Notes: generated by a model not told the origin, from the sequence alone. DNA of 64,000 nucleotides from Betaproteobacteria bacterium (GCA_016711875.1 JADJSD010000001.1:62001-126000), one strand, 5' to 3'. Counted from the stretch's first letter, positions 35,754 to 47,001 are shown. A program made the numbers and translations.

Positions 35754-36683
35754 TTACGGGCCGGCAGCCGGTTTCGGGGCGGGACTTTGGTCCCAGGGCA
35801 CGCGGCGGCAGTGGGCGGCGATGCGTACGACCAACGCCGGGATGAGCGGCCCCGGAAGATCGTGGGCCATCCCCTCGACTTCCCACAGCTCGGCGCCGGC
35901 AATGTTCTCGGCGATGTCGCGGCTGCCCTCCACGGGCAGGAGCGGATCGTCCACCCCGTGGATCACCAGCGTGGGCGCGTTGATTCGCTTGAGCGAGGCG
36001 CGGCGATCGCCCGAGGCGAGGATGGCGAAGAGCTGGTGGGAGGAGCCCTGCGGGTCGAGCCCGCGCTCGGCCACGCGCTTGCAGACGGCCTTCAGCTCGG
36101 CTTCGTCCGGCGGGTAGCGTTCGCTTCCGATGGTGCGCAGCACGTGCTCGAGGTGGCGCGCGACGGCCTCGAGATCCTTCGGGTTGGGGGGCAGCTGGAG
36201 GACGGCCCTGAGCGCCCTCGGGTTGCCCATCGAGACGCGCGGCGAGCCGCTCGTCGACATGATGGAGGTGAGGCTCGCCACGCGCGGTGCATGCCGGGCG
36301 GCCATGGCCTGCGCGATCATGCCGCCCATCGACATGCCCACCACGTGCGCCTTCGGGATCGCGAGCGCCTCGAGGAGGCCGGCCGCGTCGTCGGCCATGT
36401 CGTCGATCGTGTAGACGCCATGCACGGGAAAGCCCATGAAGGCCTTGCCGATGGCCCAGAGCGCGTTGCCCAGGTCCGCGCTTTCGATTCTCCGCGACAG
36501 GCCCACGTCGCGGTTGTCGAAAAGGACGACGCGAAAGCCGCTCGCGACGAGGCCGTCGACAAACGCGTCCGGCCAGAGCGCGAGCGGCATGCCCAGGCCC
36601 ATGATCAGGAGCACGGGCGGCGCCGACGGATCCCCCTTGACCTCGTAGGCGAGGTCGATGCCGTTCGCGCGGGCTAGCGGCAT
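35754..36683 (-). CDS. Alpha/beta hydrolase
   Basis: 309-residue hydrolase with the oxyanion-side MGLGM, nucleophile Ser118 in GMSMGG, Asp in IHGVDDPLLP and His in VEGMAHDLPG. It looks like an esterase or epoxide-hydrolase-type enzyme without a signal peptide. The ATG directly abuts the TAG of the upstream lipase-like gene, so both are coupled. The substrate is unknown. Confidence 0.85.
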   Translation of the reverse strand: MPLARANGIDLAYEVKGDPSAPPVLLIMGLGMPLALWPDAFVDGLVASGFRVVLFDNRDVGLSRRIESADLGNALWAIGKAFMGFPVHGVYTIDDMADDAAGLLEALAIPKAHVVGMSMGGMIAQAMAARHAPRVASLTSIMSTSGSPRVSMGNPRALRAVLQLPPNPKDLEAVARHLEHVLRTIGSERYPPDEAELKAVCKRVAERGLDPQGSSHQLFAILASGDRRASLKRINAPTLVIHGVDDPLLPVEGSRDIAENIAGAELWEVEGMAHDLPGPLIPALVVRIAAHCRRVPWDQSPAPKPAAGP

Positions 36684-37490
36684 CTAGAACCAGCCGGGGC
36701 GACGGGGATCGCGGTAGAACAGGGCGCGGGTGCCGCCGCGGTCGAAGGGCTTCCACTCGCCCTCGGGCTGGGCGAGGCGGTCGGCAATGGCGTTCCACAC
36801 GGCGGGGTGGAAGCCCAGGCCCAGGTGGCTCGCCTGCACTTCGATGTTCTCGTGGATGGTGGATTCCCTTTCGACGCTGCACTGCCAGGCGACGACGCCG
36901 TCGGTGCGGCTGAAGATGGAGGTGGTGGGCACGGGCGGGGGCGCACGCAGGGGCTCGTGCAGGTCCGCCGCGCCGATCTTGTGACCCGTGACCTTCTCGT
37001 ACAGGCGCCACGCATTGGTGGCCTTGGGGTGCCCGGTGAAGGGCGTGCCCATCGTGATGACGAGGCGGACCTTTTCCGGGTGCGCCTTGGAGATCTCGCG
37101 CGCGTACAGGCCGCCCAGGCTCCAGCCGATGAGCGAGACCTTGCGCTTGTGCTTCTTCGCCACCTGGGCGAGCAGCGCGTGGCAGCCTTCCAGCACGCCA
37201 TCGCGCAGGCCCTTGTTGGTGCCGAGGCCCCAGCCGTAAGGCACGTAGCCGTGGTCTTCGAGAAAGCCGCGCAGGGGGGCCGTGGTGCGGTCCGAGGCGA
37301 GCAGGCCCGGGAAGAAGAGCACCGGGTGGCCATCGCCTTTGGGGACCGAGCTGAAGAGCGGGCGGGCGAGGTAGCAGGCGGCCAGTTCCCACGGGGCGCG
37401 CCATTCGAGCGCCAGGCGGACGATGCCCGGGGCCTGCATCGCGCCGTATTCGTACCAGTGCTCGAGGTTCTTGATCTTGCGTGTCGGCAT
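36684..37490 (-). CDS. Alpha/beta hydrolase, triacylglycerol-lipase-like
   Basis: 268-residue hydrolase. Features are HPVLFFPGLLASD (oxyanion strand), the nucleophile elbow GWSLGG with Ser124, and a late His in ASHLGLG. The pattern fits lipases that pass a membrane without a classic signal, or cytoplasmic esterases. It lies next to the wax ester synthase gene, hinting at a role in storage lipid turnover; that is inference. Confidence 0.75.
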   Translation of the reverse strand: MPTRKIKNLEHWYEYGAMQAPGIVRLALEWRAPWELAACYLARPLFSSVPKGDGHPVLFFPGLLASDRTTAPLRGFLEDHGYVPYGWGLGTNKGLRDGVLEGCHALLAQVAKKHKRKVSLIGWSLGGLYAREISKAHPEKVRLVITMGTPFTGHPKATNAWRLYEKVTGHKIGAADLHEPLRAPPPVPTTSIFSRTDGVVAWQCSVERESTIHENIEVQASHLGLGFHPAVWNAIADRLAQPEGEWKPFDRGGTRALFYRDPRRPGWF

Positions 37491-37511
37491 GGGCCCGATT
37501 CTAACCGCCCC

Positions 37512-37592
37512 CCTGAAGGGGACGCACACCTGCACTGCCGGCGAAGGTGACTGACACCTTCACGTGGGGTGAAGGTGACAGTCACCTTCAGC
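37512..37592. repeat. Twin-palindrome repeat, copy A
   Basis: Two palindromes, 37543-37561 and 37571-37589, each of the form GAAGGTGACWGWCACCTTC, are separated by 9 nt; a partial CTGAAGGGGAC lies at 37513-37523. The element lies between the lipase-like gene start and the end of the wax ester synthase gene. See copies B, C and D. Confidence 0.9.
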
Positions 37593-37604
37593 GGGGGGCG
37601 GCCT

Positions 37605-39026
37605 TCAGGATCGACGAACCGCCGCGCGAGGAAGGGAACGCAGCTCCGCATGCGATTCCACCAGCGCCTGGGCGAATCGATCCAGGTCCGGCACGGCATT
37701 GGCGGCTGCCAGCAGCCCGAAGTCGAGCGAGCCGCAATAGCTCTCCACCGTGACGTTGAGCCCGATGCCGTGCGTGACGATGGAGACGGGCCAGTAGGTG
37801 CGAAGGCGTCCGCCCGCGAGGAAGAGCGGCTCCTGCGGCCCGGGGATGTTGGAGACGATCACGTTGGCAAGGGGCGTCCACGCCTTGAGGCCCTGCGTGT
37901 AGCCGTAGGCCTTCGCGGCGGCGGCAAGCAGCCAGGGCGCGCCGATCGAGACGAAGTCCGTGGGGATGACCGACTTCGCAGCGCCGGTGATGGCCTTCGC
38001 CTTGCCGGCCGAGGCGCGGATGGACGCCAGGCGCTCGAGCGGATCGGCGAGGTGGGTGGCGAGGTTCGCGAGGACCATCGTGGCCCGGGTGGAGTACGCC
38101 GTGTCGCCCTCGGCACGAAGCGAGACCGGCACCGCGGCCACCAGCGGCTTCCTCGGCACCGCGCCGTGATGCGCGAGATACCGCCGCAGCGCACCGCTCA
38201 CGAGAGCGAGCACCACGTCGTTCAGCTTGGCGCCGTGCCGCTTCGCGATGGCCTTCACTTCGGCGAGCGGGATGGAAACGGTCGCGTACGCCCGCTTGGC
38301 CGTGATGGCCACGTTGATCGGCGTCGCCGGCCCCATCGGCAATCGACGGTGACTGTCACCTTGACCCGGGCTGAAGGTGTCAGACACCTTCAGGGAAGAC
38401 ACCTTCAGGAGGCGGAAGACCTCCGGGAGGGTGCCGACCAGCTTGGCGACTTCGCCCGCGCTCTTGCGGACGGCCACGCCCAGCAGCGCCGGGACCCCGG
38501 GGGTCTCGTCGAGCTTACGGGCAGGCGCCTTGGGCAACTTGCGGGGGATCGCGGACGCATCCAGCAGCGCCTGCGCGAGCTGCACCCCGGCGGCGCCATC
38601 GAGGGCGGCATGGTGCACCTTCGAATACCAGCCGATATCGCCCGAAGCGAGGCCTTCAATGAGGTAGAAGCGCCAAAGGGGCCGGGTGCGATCCAGGGGC
38701 TCCGCATGCAGTTTCGCGACCAGCTTCTCGAGCTGCGCCTGGGTGCCCGGTTTTGGCAGGCGAACTCGCTGCACGTGCCAGCCGAGGTCCACCTCGCGAT
38801 CCTCCACCCACACGGGGCTCGCCAGATCGAATGGCAGCGTGGCGAGCCGCCGCGTGAGGACGGGCGCCAGGTGCAGCCGCTTGCCGATGTGCTCCCGGGC
38901 CTTTTCCACCCACTTCGCCCGCTGCCTCGCCGGCACCTCGACGAGGTTGAGCGAGCCCACGTGCATCGGCACCTCGGGCGATTCGAGATAGAGGAAGGCG
39001 CTGTCGAGGCCGGAGAGGGGCTTCAC
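37605..39026 (-). CDS. Wax ester synthase/diacylglycerol acyltransferase
   Basis: 473-residue WS/DGAT enzyme. The active-site HHxxxDG is HHAALDG at 138-144; PLWRFYLIEGL and NVIVSNIPGP are further family motifs. It joins acyl-CoA to fatty alcohols or diacylglycerol at the membrane, making storage lipid. The GTG start is at 39026. Residues about 208-229, between the two domains, are encoded by an in-frame repeat element (copy B) and have no counterpart I know of in the family; the following LPMGPATPIN is normal. The reading frame is otherwise intact. Confidence 0.9.
   Translation of the reverse strand: MKPLSGLDSAFLYLESPEVPMHVGSLNLVEVPARQRAKWVEKAREHIGKRLHLAPVLTRRLATLPFDLASPVWVEDREVDLGWHVQRVRLPKPGTQAQLEKLVAKLHAEPLDRTRPLWRFYLIEGLASGDIGWYSKVHHAALDGAAGVQLAQALLDASAIPRKLPKAPARKLDETPGVPALLGVAVRKSAGEVAKLVGTLPEVFRLLKVSSLKVSDTFSPGQGDSHRRLPMGPATPINVAITAKRAYATVSIPLAEVKAIAKRHGAKLNDVVLALVSGALRRYLAHHGAVPRKPLVAAVPVSLRAEGDTAYSTRATMVLANLATHLADPLERLASIRASAGKAKAITGAAKSVIPTDFVSIGAPWLLAAAAKAYGYTQGLKAWTPLANVIVSNIPGPQEPLFLAGGRLRTYWPVSIVTHGIGLNVTVESYCGSLDFGLLAAANAVPDLDRFAQALVESHAELRSLPRAAVRRS
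38343..38410. repeat. Twin-palindrome repeat, copy B, inside the wax ester synthase gene
   Basis: The element reads on the minus strand CTGAAGGTGTC-TTCC-CTGAAGGTGTCTGACACCTTCAG-N6-TCAAGGTGACAGTCACC. It matches copy C unit by unit. It adds about 20 codons without a stop, so the host gene stays open. Location is the linker between the N- and C-terminal halves of the enzyme. Confidence 0.9.
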
Positions 39027-39057
39027 GCCCCGATGCTACCTCACGCGAATGCGTACA

Positions 39058-39351
39058 TTAGTCGCTGAAGCCGGATTCGCGTTGGTGGCGGATTCGCAGG
39101 ATTCGGACCGTCTCCGAGGCCTCCTCGAACCGGTAAAGGGCCACGTAGCCCGTGACGCCCCTCGAAATGACGAGCTCCCTCAAGTCATCGTCCACGCGAC
39201 GGCCGATCAGGGGATGCGCTGACAGCACGTTCAGCGCCGCGGCCACGTCATCGACGGCATCGGCTGCGCTTTCCGGCGCGGCATCGGTGAGAAACTGCCA
39301 GAGGTGTGCGAGGTCGGCGATCGCTTCGGGCGAGTGGACTATTCTCGCCAC
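39058..39351 (-). CDS. ParE/RelE-family toxin
   Basis: 97-residue toxin of the RelE/ParE fold: SPEAIADLAHLWQFL, HPLIGRRVDDDLRELV and a C-terminal VRILRIRHQRE strand. The GTG start at 39351 lies inside the antitoxin gene, a 13-nt overlap typical of such pairs. It may poison gyrase (ParE) or cleave mRNA (RelE); sequence favours ParE. Confidence 0.8.
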   Translation of the reverse strand: MARIVHSPEAIADLAHLWQFLTDAAPESAADAVDDVAAALNVLSAHPLIGRRVDDDLRELVISRGVTGYVALYRFEEASETVRILRIRHQRESGFSD

Positions 39352-39629
39352 TTGATCGGCTTCGGCGGCTTGGGATCACGACCTGCAGCCTTCGCCCTCA
39401 ACCAGGCGACGACATCCTCATGGGCATAGCCGATGCCCGTCTCCGTCATCTGCCGGTCGGCCTCGTGAGCGTCACGAATGAACGCCGCGCGCTTCTCCAT
39501 GGCCGTGACCGCCGTCTCAAGCGCCCTCACCATCAGCGCGTGCGGCGTCTCGTCGCCCTGCTTCGCAAGGCGATCGATGCGTTCCTTCAGATCCATCGGG
39601 ATCTTGAGACTGGTGGGGTGCTGGGCCAT
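39339..39629 (-). CDS. Ribbon-helix-helix antitoxin (ParD-like)
   Basis: 96-residue antitoxin with a ribbon-helix-helix start (TSLKIPMDLKERIDRLAKQ) and an acidic/Pro-rich C-terminal toxin-binding tail. ATG 39629 is preferred over ATG 39653 because a palindrome overlaps the latter and fits better as an operator. It should repress its own promoter together with the toxin. Confidence 0.75.
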   Translation of the reverse strand: MAQHPTSLKIPMDLKERIDRLAKQGDETPHALMVRALETAVTAMEKRAAFIRDAHEADRQMTETGIGYAHEDVVAWLRAKAAGRDPKPPKPIKWRE

Positions 39630-39645
39630 GGGGGTTGCCGGAAGG

Positions 39646-39663
39646 GTAGTCATATCCTACTAC
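39646..39663. promoter_or_regulatory. Candidate operator of the ParDE-like pair
   Basis: GTAGT-N8-ACTAC, an inverted repeat 17 nt upstream of the chosen antitoxin ATG. Ribbon-helix-helix antitoxins commonly bind such short repeats. Confidence 0.45.
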
Positions 39664-39735
39664 CTACGAGCGGTGATGACGATTCCCCTTGAACGGCTTG
39701 CCCGGAAAGTCCGTGCACAAGCGAAAGCGCCCCCC

Positions 39736-39849
39736 TTAAGCCAAAGCCCCGAACCCCGCCACGACCAAGACCACCCCCAGGATCGCCAACCCGACCACCC
39801 GCAAATGCCGGCCCAGCACTACCCAGTTGGATTCCGAATCGTCGTCCAT
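39736..39849 (-). CDS. Small single-span membrane protein
   Basis: 37-residue open frame: an acidic N-terminus (MDDDSESNW) followed by one hydrophobic helix (VVGLAILGVVLVVAGFGALA). GGGGAG lies 6 nt before ATG 39849, a good ribosome site. It faces the glnS promoter. No family is recognised. It may be real but is too short for certainty. Confidence 0.45.
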   Translation of the reverse strand: MDDDSESNWVVLGRHLRVVGLAILGVVLVVAGFGALA

Positions 39850-40004
39850 GGCATCTCCCCGTTCGTTCGGCCCGGGCCCGGTGGAAATTCCGGGAATCGG
39901 CGGCCTACCCGGGTAAACGTAACCGCAGCCCCGGTCATGCCACGGCCCACCCCGAAATCGGCCAAAATAGCCTTTTGCACCGCACCATTCCCCCGAAAGC
40001 CCGA

Positions 40005-41779
<1,775 letters not shown>

Positions 41780-41783
<4 letters not shown>

Positions 41784-43772
41784 TTCAGGGCAGGAATTCC
41801 TAGCTCGACCAAGTATCGATAGGTCGGGTCGTAGTACTCCGGCGGTCGTGTCGGGTCATCAGCGTCACCAGGCGGAATGAACAGCACCATTCCCTGGCGT
41901 GCTCTTGTGAGTAGAACGCGGTAGGCATTTCGTAGGTAGTTCTGCCTCTCCGCTTGTCTCACATTCTCCCAACGACTACCTCGGAAATCGTGAAAGCTCC
42001 AGCTTTGATCTGAATAGCGGAGATCACCGTCCCAATTCACGCAGGCCCAGTCCAGCTCTAGGCCTTGCACTTGAAATTCCGTCGCACAGTCCTCAAGAAA
42101 GTCGCTGGATCGCGTATCGTCGCGCCCATTGAGAAACCATTGAACTGGATCAATGGCAACGCGGATATCGATGGCGTGTGGCTTAAGCCGCATCGCCTTA
42201 GATGACGCGACAAGTCCGCATCTCTCCGAACCTCTCGCTTTGCTACGAATCCAGCGCTTGGCCGCCAGAAGGTCTCGTGTAACTACGATTGGATACCTGC
42301 CCTTGAGTTGTCGGAAGGCATCACGCGCTCCGTCAATTTCGCAGTCAAGCATTGACTTCACGAAGCCCGACAGGTTTTCCGCGCGAAATGACCGCATCGA
42401 AACCGAAAGATGAAGCGCCGGATCGAGGAACGAGTTCTTGCGAGCGCTGACAGTCTCCAGAGCATGACCGGCCGCGTACTCCGTTTCACGCAAGTTCTCC
42501 GAGATGTAGAGGTGCCAATGGGGGAATTGCTTGACGCAGGAATCCAGCCATTCCGCGATTCCCGCCTCTCCTGTATGGATCTCCTGCCCCCCACCAACCA
42601 AACACACAATCACGGCCCAGTCTTTGTGTCGATCCATGTACGAAATCAAAAACTCGGATTCCGACATGGAGAAATTTGGTCGCTTCTTTCGAAGCTTCAT
42701 GAAGTTGACTGTCTTTTTGAAGTTCCAAGCGCGCTGCGCCTCATCGAATATTACGACGCGGTCGTCAGGTGGCTCATCACTCAGAAGGCCTTCATCGCGA
42801 AAGTGGTGGATATTCTGAATGAACGCTTTGACCGACTTCGCCTTCCGCTCCTCCGACGCTCCCGTCAACCTGGTCTTTCGACGAGCCTTCTCGTCTCTAG
42901 TCAGCGCCTCCTGCAAAACCGCAACGAGCGGGCCATTCCCCGAAAGAAAGACTGCGTGAGTGGAAGCGCTTTCGTCGCGACGTTGCGTTGCCACATTGAG
43001 CCCCACAAGCGTCTTGCCCGCTCCCGGCACCCCAGTGACAAAGCAGATAACCTTCCGACGATGGGTTTCGCCTCATCAATGAGCTCTTGAACACGGCTCG
43101 ACGTGATTTTCAGGTTTTGGCACCAGCGTCGTGACGAGCAATCGCCTCAACAGAATGCTGGGCATAGAGGGCGCGCGCTGCCTCAACAATCGTTGGAGTT
43201 GGGCGATAGGATGATGTCGACCACGCATGCATTTCGAGAGGGACGTCGGAGAACGCTGCAGACAGCTCACCGATCAATTGAGCGACCCGACCGCAATGAA
43301 GCAACAGCGGTTTTGCGACGCCATCCTCAGCAAATTGCAGGCTTGGAACGGGCGACGTGCTCGCTTCCGTTGCGACAAGCATCGGGACAATTCGAACTCC
43401 GTGGCTACCCTCATGAAAGTTCTTGAGGTCGAGTGCGTAGTCCCAAACCTGCTCAATGGCGCTGACACCGAATTCCGAAGCACCCACCTTGAACTCAATG
43501 ACAAGGACTATCGATCCCGTCAGCACTACGGCGTCGATGCGCCGCCCCATGCGAGGAATGTTGAATTCCAGGAAGATCGCCCCATCGATCCCGTCAAGCC
43601 ACTCCTTGAGTAAAACTATCTGACGTTGCCATGCCGCCACTTGGGCGATATCGGAATCGAACTGCCCATTCGTAGTCAATCGACCTACAACCGCGTCAGG
43701 ATCAGCCGAAACGAATTCGGAAATCGAGGCCTGATACCAGGCACGGGTTGGCTGTGATTGATGGGCTGCCAT
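41780..43772 (-). pseudogene. Nuclease-helicase of the DUF2075/Schlafen group 3 type, two frameshifts
   Basis: The N-terminal frame (43772-43110) encodes a PD-(D/E)XK-like region (GRRIDAVVL, VIEFKVG) and stops at TGA. A middle segment in a second frame (QNLKITSSRVQELIDEAK) spans about 43119-43060. The C-terminal frame, from about 43054, gives KVICFVTGVPGAGKT (Walker A), VIFDEAQRAW (Walker B) and a helicase end, finishing at 41780. Each junction lacks one base: near 43120 in an A-run and near 43056. Rejoined, about 660 residues result. GC content is clearly lower than in neighbours, so it was probably acquired. Relatives occur in defence contexts. Confidence 0.8.
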
Positions 43773-43891
43773 ATTCAGAATCGCGTGGACGAAATGGAAT
43801 TCCCTGGATAGCCTTGAATGCGCGCCTATCTTGCACGCAATGCCTTTCAGACTCTAGGTCAAGCGAAGCGCTCTCTTTGGGAGGTCCTGCA

Positions 43892-44050
43892 ATGGAAGAC
43901 GCTGGTTGGGAAATCTGGCCATTGGGAGCGGATGCAGTTGGCAATCCGATTCCCGCGCCTTACTTGCTTGGGAAGATCATTGGCTCCCAAATGGTCGAGT
44001 GGCTCGTTCAGGATGGTGGGTGCGTATACGTACGCCGTCTTCAAGATTGA
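43892..44050 (+). CDS. Small protein of unknown function in the low-GC insert
   Basis: 52-residue open frame (MEDAGWEIWPLGADAVG start). GGGAGG at 43879-43884, 7 nt before ATG 43892, is the best ribosome site in the insert. It has no signal peptide and no recognised family. It lies divergent from the nuclease-helicase gene, about 120 nt away. Confidence 0.4.
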   Translation: MEDAGWEIWPLGADAVGNPIPAPYLLGKIIGSQMVEWLVQDGGCVYVRRLQD

Positions 44051-44096
44051 ACTTAGAAAGCCCCTGAGCGCCAAGTTAAGAAGGTGGGCCAGCGCC

Positions 44097-44291
44097 TCAA
44101 TTCCGCTTCGAACGGCTACTTGCGACCAGAAAGAAGACGGCACTAATGGCGATGTAAGCGGCGATTGCCATGATTGCACTGACCCAAAGGAAGTCGGCTC
44201 GACGTACGCCAAGACCATAGGCAACAATTGCGCCCGTCCCACCCCACCCTAGAAGCATTGCTGCCAGTCGAGCAATTTTCTGTGGTGTCAT
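44097..44291 (-). CDS. Small two-span membrane protein
   Basis: 64-residue protein with two hydrophobic helices (AMLLGWGGTGAIVAYGLG; VSAIMAIAAYIAISAVFFLV) and a basic C-terminal tail (SSRSKRN). The compositional pattern is that of a real inner-membrane protein. It shares the low-GC character of the insert. No family or function is recognised. Confidence 0.5.
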   Translation of the reverse strand: MTPQKIARLAAMLLGWGGTGAIVAYGLGVRRADFLWVSAIMAIAAYIAISAVFFLVASSRSKRN

Positions 44292-44433
44292 GGGGCTCGC
44301 CTTGGGAATTCGTCAGATTCTAGATCCTCACGACAACCACGTGTGAGAAGGAAGCGCCACAACCTTCGCTTCGAACTTGCACCCCCCACCCATCAGCCTA
44401 AAGTAGAAGTCTCCCCACCCCGGAGCCTCCCCC

Positions 44434-46191
44434 ATGGCCTCCCACCTCGCCGACCCCGAGCACAATCCCTCCTTCACCAGAGGCGTCTTCCTCGGCGAGC
44501 TCCGCGAAGACTTCATCTTCCCTTTCCCCGAACTGCCCGCGGAAGAGAAGGAAAACCTCACCGCCATCCTCGACTCCTTCCGCGCCTGGGCCGAAGCCAC
44601 GGTCGACACGGCCAAGCTCGACCACGACGCCAAGTTCAGCGACGAAGTTCGAACCGGCATGGCCGAGCTCGGCATGATGGGCCTCAACATCCCCGAGGAA
44701 TACGGCGGCTTCGGCGCCTCCGCCCTGCTCTTCAGCCGCGTCTTCGGCCAAGTGGGCGAGACGGACGCGGCGCTCGCGGTCTACTTCGGCGCGCACCAGT
44801 CCATCGGCTGCAAGGGCATCACGCTCTTCGGCACCGACGACCAGAAGAAGCGCTGGCTGCCCCAGTGCGCCAACGGCGAGCGCATCGCCGCCTTCTGCCT
44901 CACCGAATCGGGCTCCGGCTCGGACGCGCAGGCCATGCGCACGATGGCCGTCCCCTCGGAGGACGGCACGCACTATGTCCTGAACGGCGAGAAGATCTGG
45001 ATCTCCAACGCGGGCTACGCGGGCGTCTTCACGGTGTTCGCCAAGGTGCCCTTGGAAATCGACGGCAAGCCAAAGCAGCGCGTCACGGCGTTCATCGTCG
45101 ATGCGCACGCGCCCGGCGTCTCGCTCGGCAAGATCGAGGAGAAGATGGGCATCAAGGCGAGCGACACGCGCACCGTCTCGTTCAAGGACGTGCGCGTGCC
45201 CCTCGAGGACCGGCTGGGCGAGGTGGGTGGCGGCTTCAAGATCGCGCTCGAGATCCTCAACTCCGGCCGCCTGGGCCTTTCCGCCGGCTCCTCGCGCGGC
45301 GCCCGCAAGATCCTCGACACCGCCCTCGCGTTCGCGAAGGAGCGCAAGCAGTTCGGCCGCCCCATCGGCTCCTTCGAGATGATCCAGAAGAAATTCGCCG
45401 TCGCCGCCGCCGAGTGCTATGCCGCGGACGCCGGCTGGATCGTCGCGGCCTCGATGGTGGACCGCGGCGGCATCGACTTCTCGCTGGAAACGGCGGCCTG
45501 CAAGATCTTCGCCTCCGACCTCTCCTTCCGCTCCGCGTGCGAGGCGCAGCAGATCGCGGGGGGCCTGGGCTACTCCAAGGAATACCCGTACGAGCAGGCC
45601 GTGCGCGACGCGCGGATCATGCTCATCTTCGAGGGCACCAACGAAGTCCTGCGCGCCCTCATCGCGCTCTCCGGCCTGCAGCAGCCGGGCGAGAACCTGA
45701 AGGCGGTCGGCAAGGCGTTCAAGGACCCGCTGCGCTCCCTCGGGGCCATCAGCGCCTACATCGGGGGACGGGTGAAGCGGCAGGTGACGAAGGCCACGCT
45801 CACGAAGGTGCATCCCGCGCTGGCCGACGAGGCCGAGATGGTGGCCAACGCCGTCCACGACCTTTCCGGCGCCGTCGAGAAGCTCCTCATCGAGCACGGC
45901 AAGGACGTGATCGAGCGCCAGTTCCACCAGGAGCGGCTCGCCAACTCGGCCATCGACATCTACCTCTCGACGGCGGCGCTCTCGCGGGCCACGGCGGCGA
46001 TCGGCAAGGTGGGCGAGGAGAAGGCGCACGCGGACATCGACAACGCGCGCATCTTCGTCTCGATGGCGAAGCGGCGCACGCGCCGGGCGCTGCGGGCGAT
46101 CACGAACAACCAGGATGCGCGGCTGAAGACGATCGCGGAGGCAGCGCTGGAGTCCGGGATGCTGACGGTGGAGACGCCGACGGACGTTTGA
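44434..46191 (+). CDS. Acyl-CoA dehydrogenase, very-long-chain type
   Basis: 585-residue flavoenzyme. AFCLTESGSGSDA near 154-165 binds FAD, the Arg-Lys-Gln-Phe-Gly FAD-contact loop is at 304-308 (RKQFG), and the catalytic base is Glu400 in FEGTNEVLR. The C-terminal extension (about 430-585) is the helical part typical of VLCAD/ACAD9-type dimers, longer than the 380-residue short/medium-chain forms. It carries out the first step of beta-oxidation. Transcribed alone with a GGAG ribosome site. Confidence 0.9.
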   Translation: MASHLADPEHNPSFTRGVFLGELREDFIFPFPELPAEEKENLTAILDSFRAWAEATVDTAKLDHDAKFSDEVRTGMAELGMMGLNIPEEYGGFGASALLFSRVFGQVGETDAALAVYFGAHQSIGCKGITLFGTDDQKKRWLPQCANGERIAAFCLTESGSGSDAQAMRTMAVPSEDGTHYVLNGEKIWISNAGYAGVFTVFAKVPLEIDGKPKQRVTAFIVDAHAPGVSLGKIEEKMGIKASDTRTVSFKDVRVPLEDRLGEVGGGFKIALEILNSGRLGLSAGSSRGARKILDTALAFAKERKQFGRPIGSFEMIQKKFAVAAAECYAADAGWIVAASMVDRGGIDFSLETAACKIFASDLSFRSACEAQQIAGGLGYSKEYPYEQAVRDARIMLIFEGTNEVLRALIALSGLQQPGENLKAVGKAFKDPLRSLGAISAYIGGRVKRQVTKATLTKVHPALADEAEMVANAVHDLSGAVEKLLIEHGKDVIERQFHQERLANSAIDIYLSTAALSRATAAIGKVGEEKAHADIDNARIFVSMAKRRTRRALRAITNNQDARLKTIAEAALESGMLTVETPTDV

Positions 46192-46238
46192 GCGACTGCG
46201 GCCAAAGGCCTGTCAGCGTATTCGCACGTCTGTCCGTT

Positions 46239-46273
46239 GAGTGAAAAGCCCGGTACGGGCAACCCCTTCACTC
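46239..46273. terminator. Hairpin after the acyl-CoA dehydrogenase gene
   Basis: GAGTGAA (46239-46245) pairs with TTCACTC (46267-46273) and encloses GCCCG-GTA-CGGGC. It lies 48 nt past the stop. There is no T-tract, so it may be a stabilising or weak terminating structure. Confidence 0.4.
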
Positions 46274-46321
46274 GACCGGAAAGGCCCGCTTGCTCCCATT
46301 TTGGGATCACGCTAGACTCTC

Positions 46322-46615
46322 ATGCGTATCGTCGCTCTCGGAACGCTTCGGGACTTCTGGCTTGAGCACCCTGACGCGGAGGTGCCCCTGCGGTCTTGGT
46401 ACGCATTGGCGTCGCGGGCACAGTGGTCCAGCCCGGCCGATGTGAGAGGTTGCTACCGGACAGCGAGCGTCGTCGCCGGCAACCGAATCGTCTTCGATAT
46501 CGGCGGCAATCGGTTCCGGCTGGTCGTCGCCGTTCACTACAACCGCAAGGCTCTTTTCGTCCGTTTCGTCGGCACTCACGCGGAATACGACCGCATCGAC
46601 GTCACCACCATTTGA
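46322..46615 (+). CDS. higB: HigB-family mRNA interferase toxin
   Basis: 97-residue HigB toxin: MRIVALGTLRDFW start, RGCYRTASVVAGNRIVFDIGGN core and a C-terminal VRFVGTHAEYDRID as in HigB proteins, which cut ribosome-bound mRNA. The antitoxin gene starts 8 nt downstream. Toxin-first order is normal for hig loci. Confidence 0.9.
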   Translation: MRIVALGTLRDFWLEHPDAEVPLRSWYALASRAQWSSPADVRGCYRTASVVAGNRIVFDIGGNRFRLVVAVHYNRKALFVRFVGTHAEYDRIDVTTI

Positions 46616-46623
46616 ATCCGCCC

Positions 46624-47001
46624 ATGGAACTTCGCCCCATCCGCACCAAGCGGGACCATGCCGCCGCGCTCAGGGAAATCGAGCGCCTGTGGGATTCGCC
46701 CGAAGATTCGCGCGAAGGCGAAGCGCTCGAGGTTCTCCTCTTGTTGGTCCAGGCCTACGAGGCGAAACACACGCCCATGCCCGATCCGGATCCGATCGAC
46801 CTCCTGGCCCATGTCATGGAGGCGCGGGGCCTTTCGCGAAAGGACCTGGAGCCTTTCATCGGCACCCGGGCTCGCGTGACAGAGATCCTGAACAGGACCC
46901 GCCCGCTCACGCTCGAGATGATCCGGCGCCTTTCCGAGGGTTTGGGCTTGCCGGCTTCATTGCTGGTGCGGCGATACGAGACAAGGCGAACGGCGGCCTG
47001 A
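46624..47001 (+). CDS. higA: HigA-family antitoxin (XRE domain)
   Basis: 125-residue antitoxin with a C-terminal helix-turn-helix (LLAHVMEARGLSRKDLEPFIGTRARV). It should neutralise the upstream toxin and repress the operon. The ATG at 46624 follows the higB stop closely. Confidence 0.9.
   Translation: MELRPIRTKRDHAAALREIERLWDSPEDSREGEALEVLLLLVQAYEAKHTPMPDPDPIDLLAHVMEARGLSRKDLEPFIGTRARVTEILNRTRPLTLEMIRRLSEGLGLPASLLVRRYETRRTAA

Noticed and set aside
43818..44252. 144-codon plus-strand frame in the low-GC insert
   Set aside because: It overlaps the better-supported 52-residue frame and the minus-strand membrane protein and has no ribosome site or domain signal.
46290..46318. TTGCTC-N17-TAGACT as the higBA promoter
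   Set aside because: The spacing is good, but the -10 ends only 3 nt before the higB ATG, so transcription would begin inside the gene; the toxin start is secure, therefore the promoter call was dropped.
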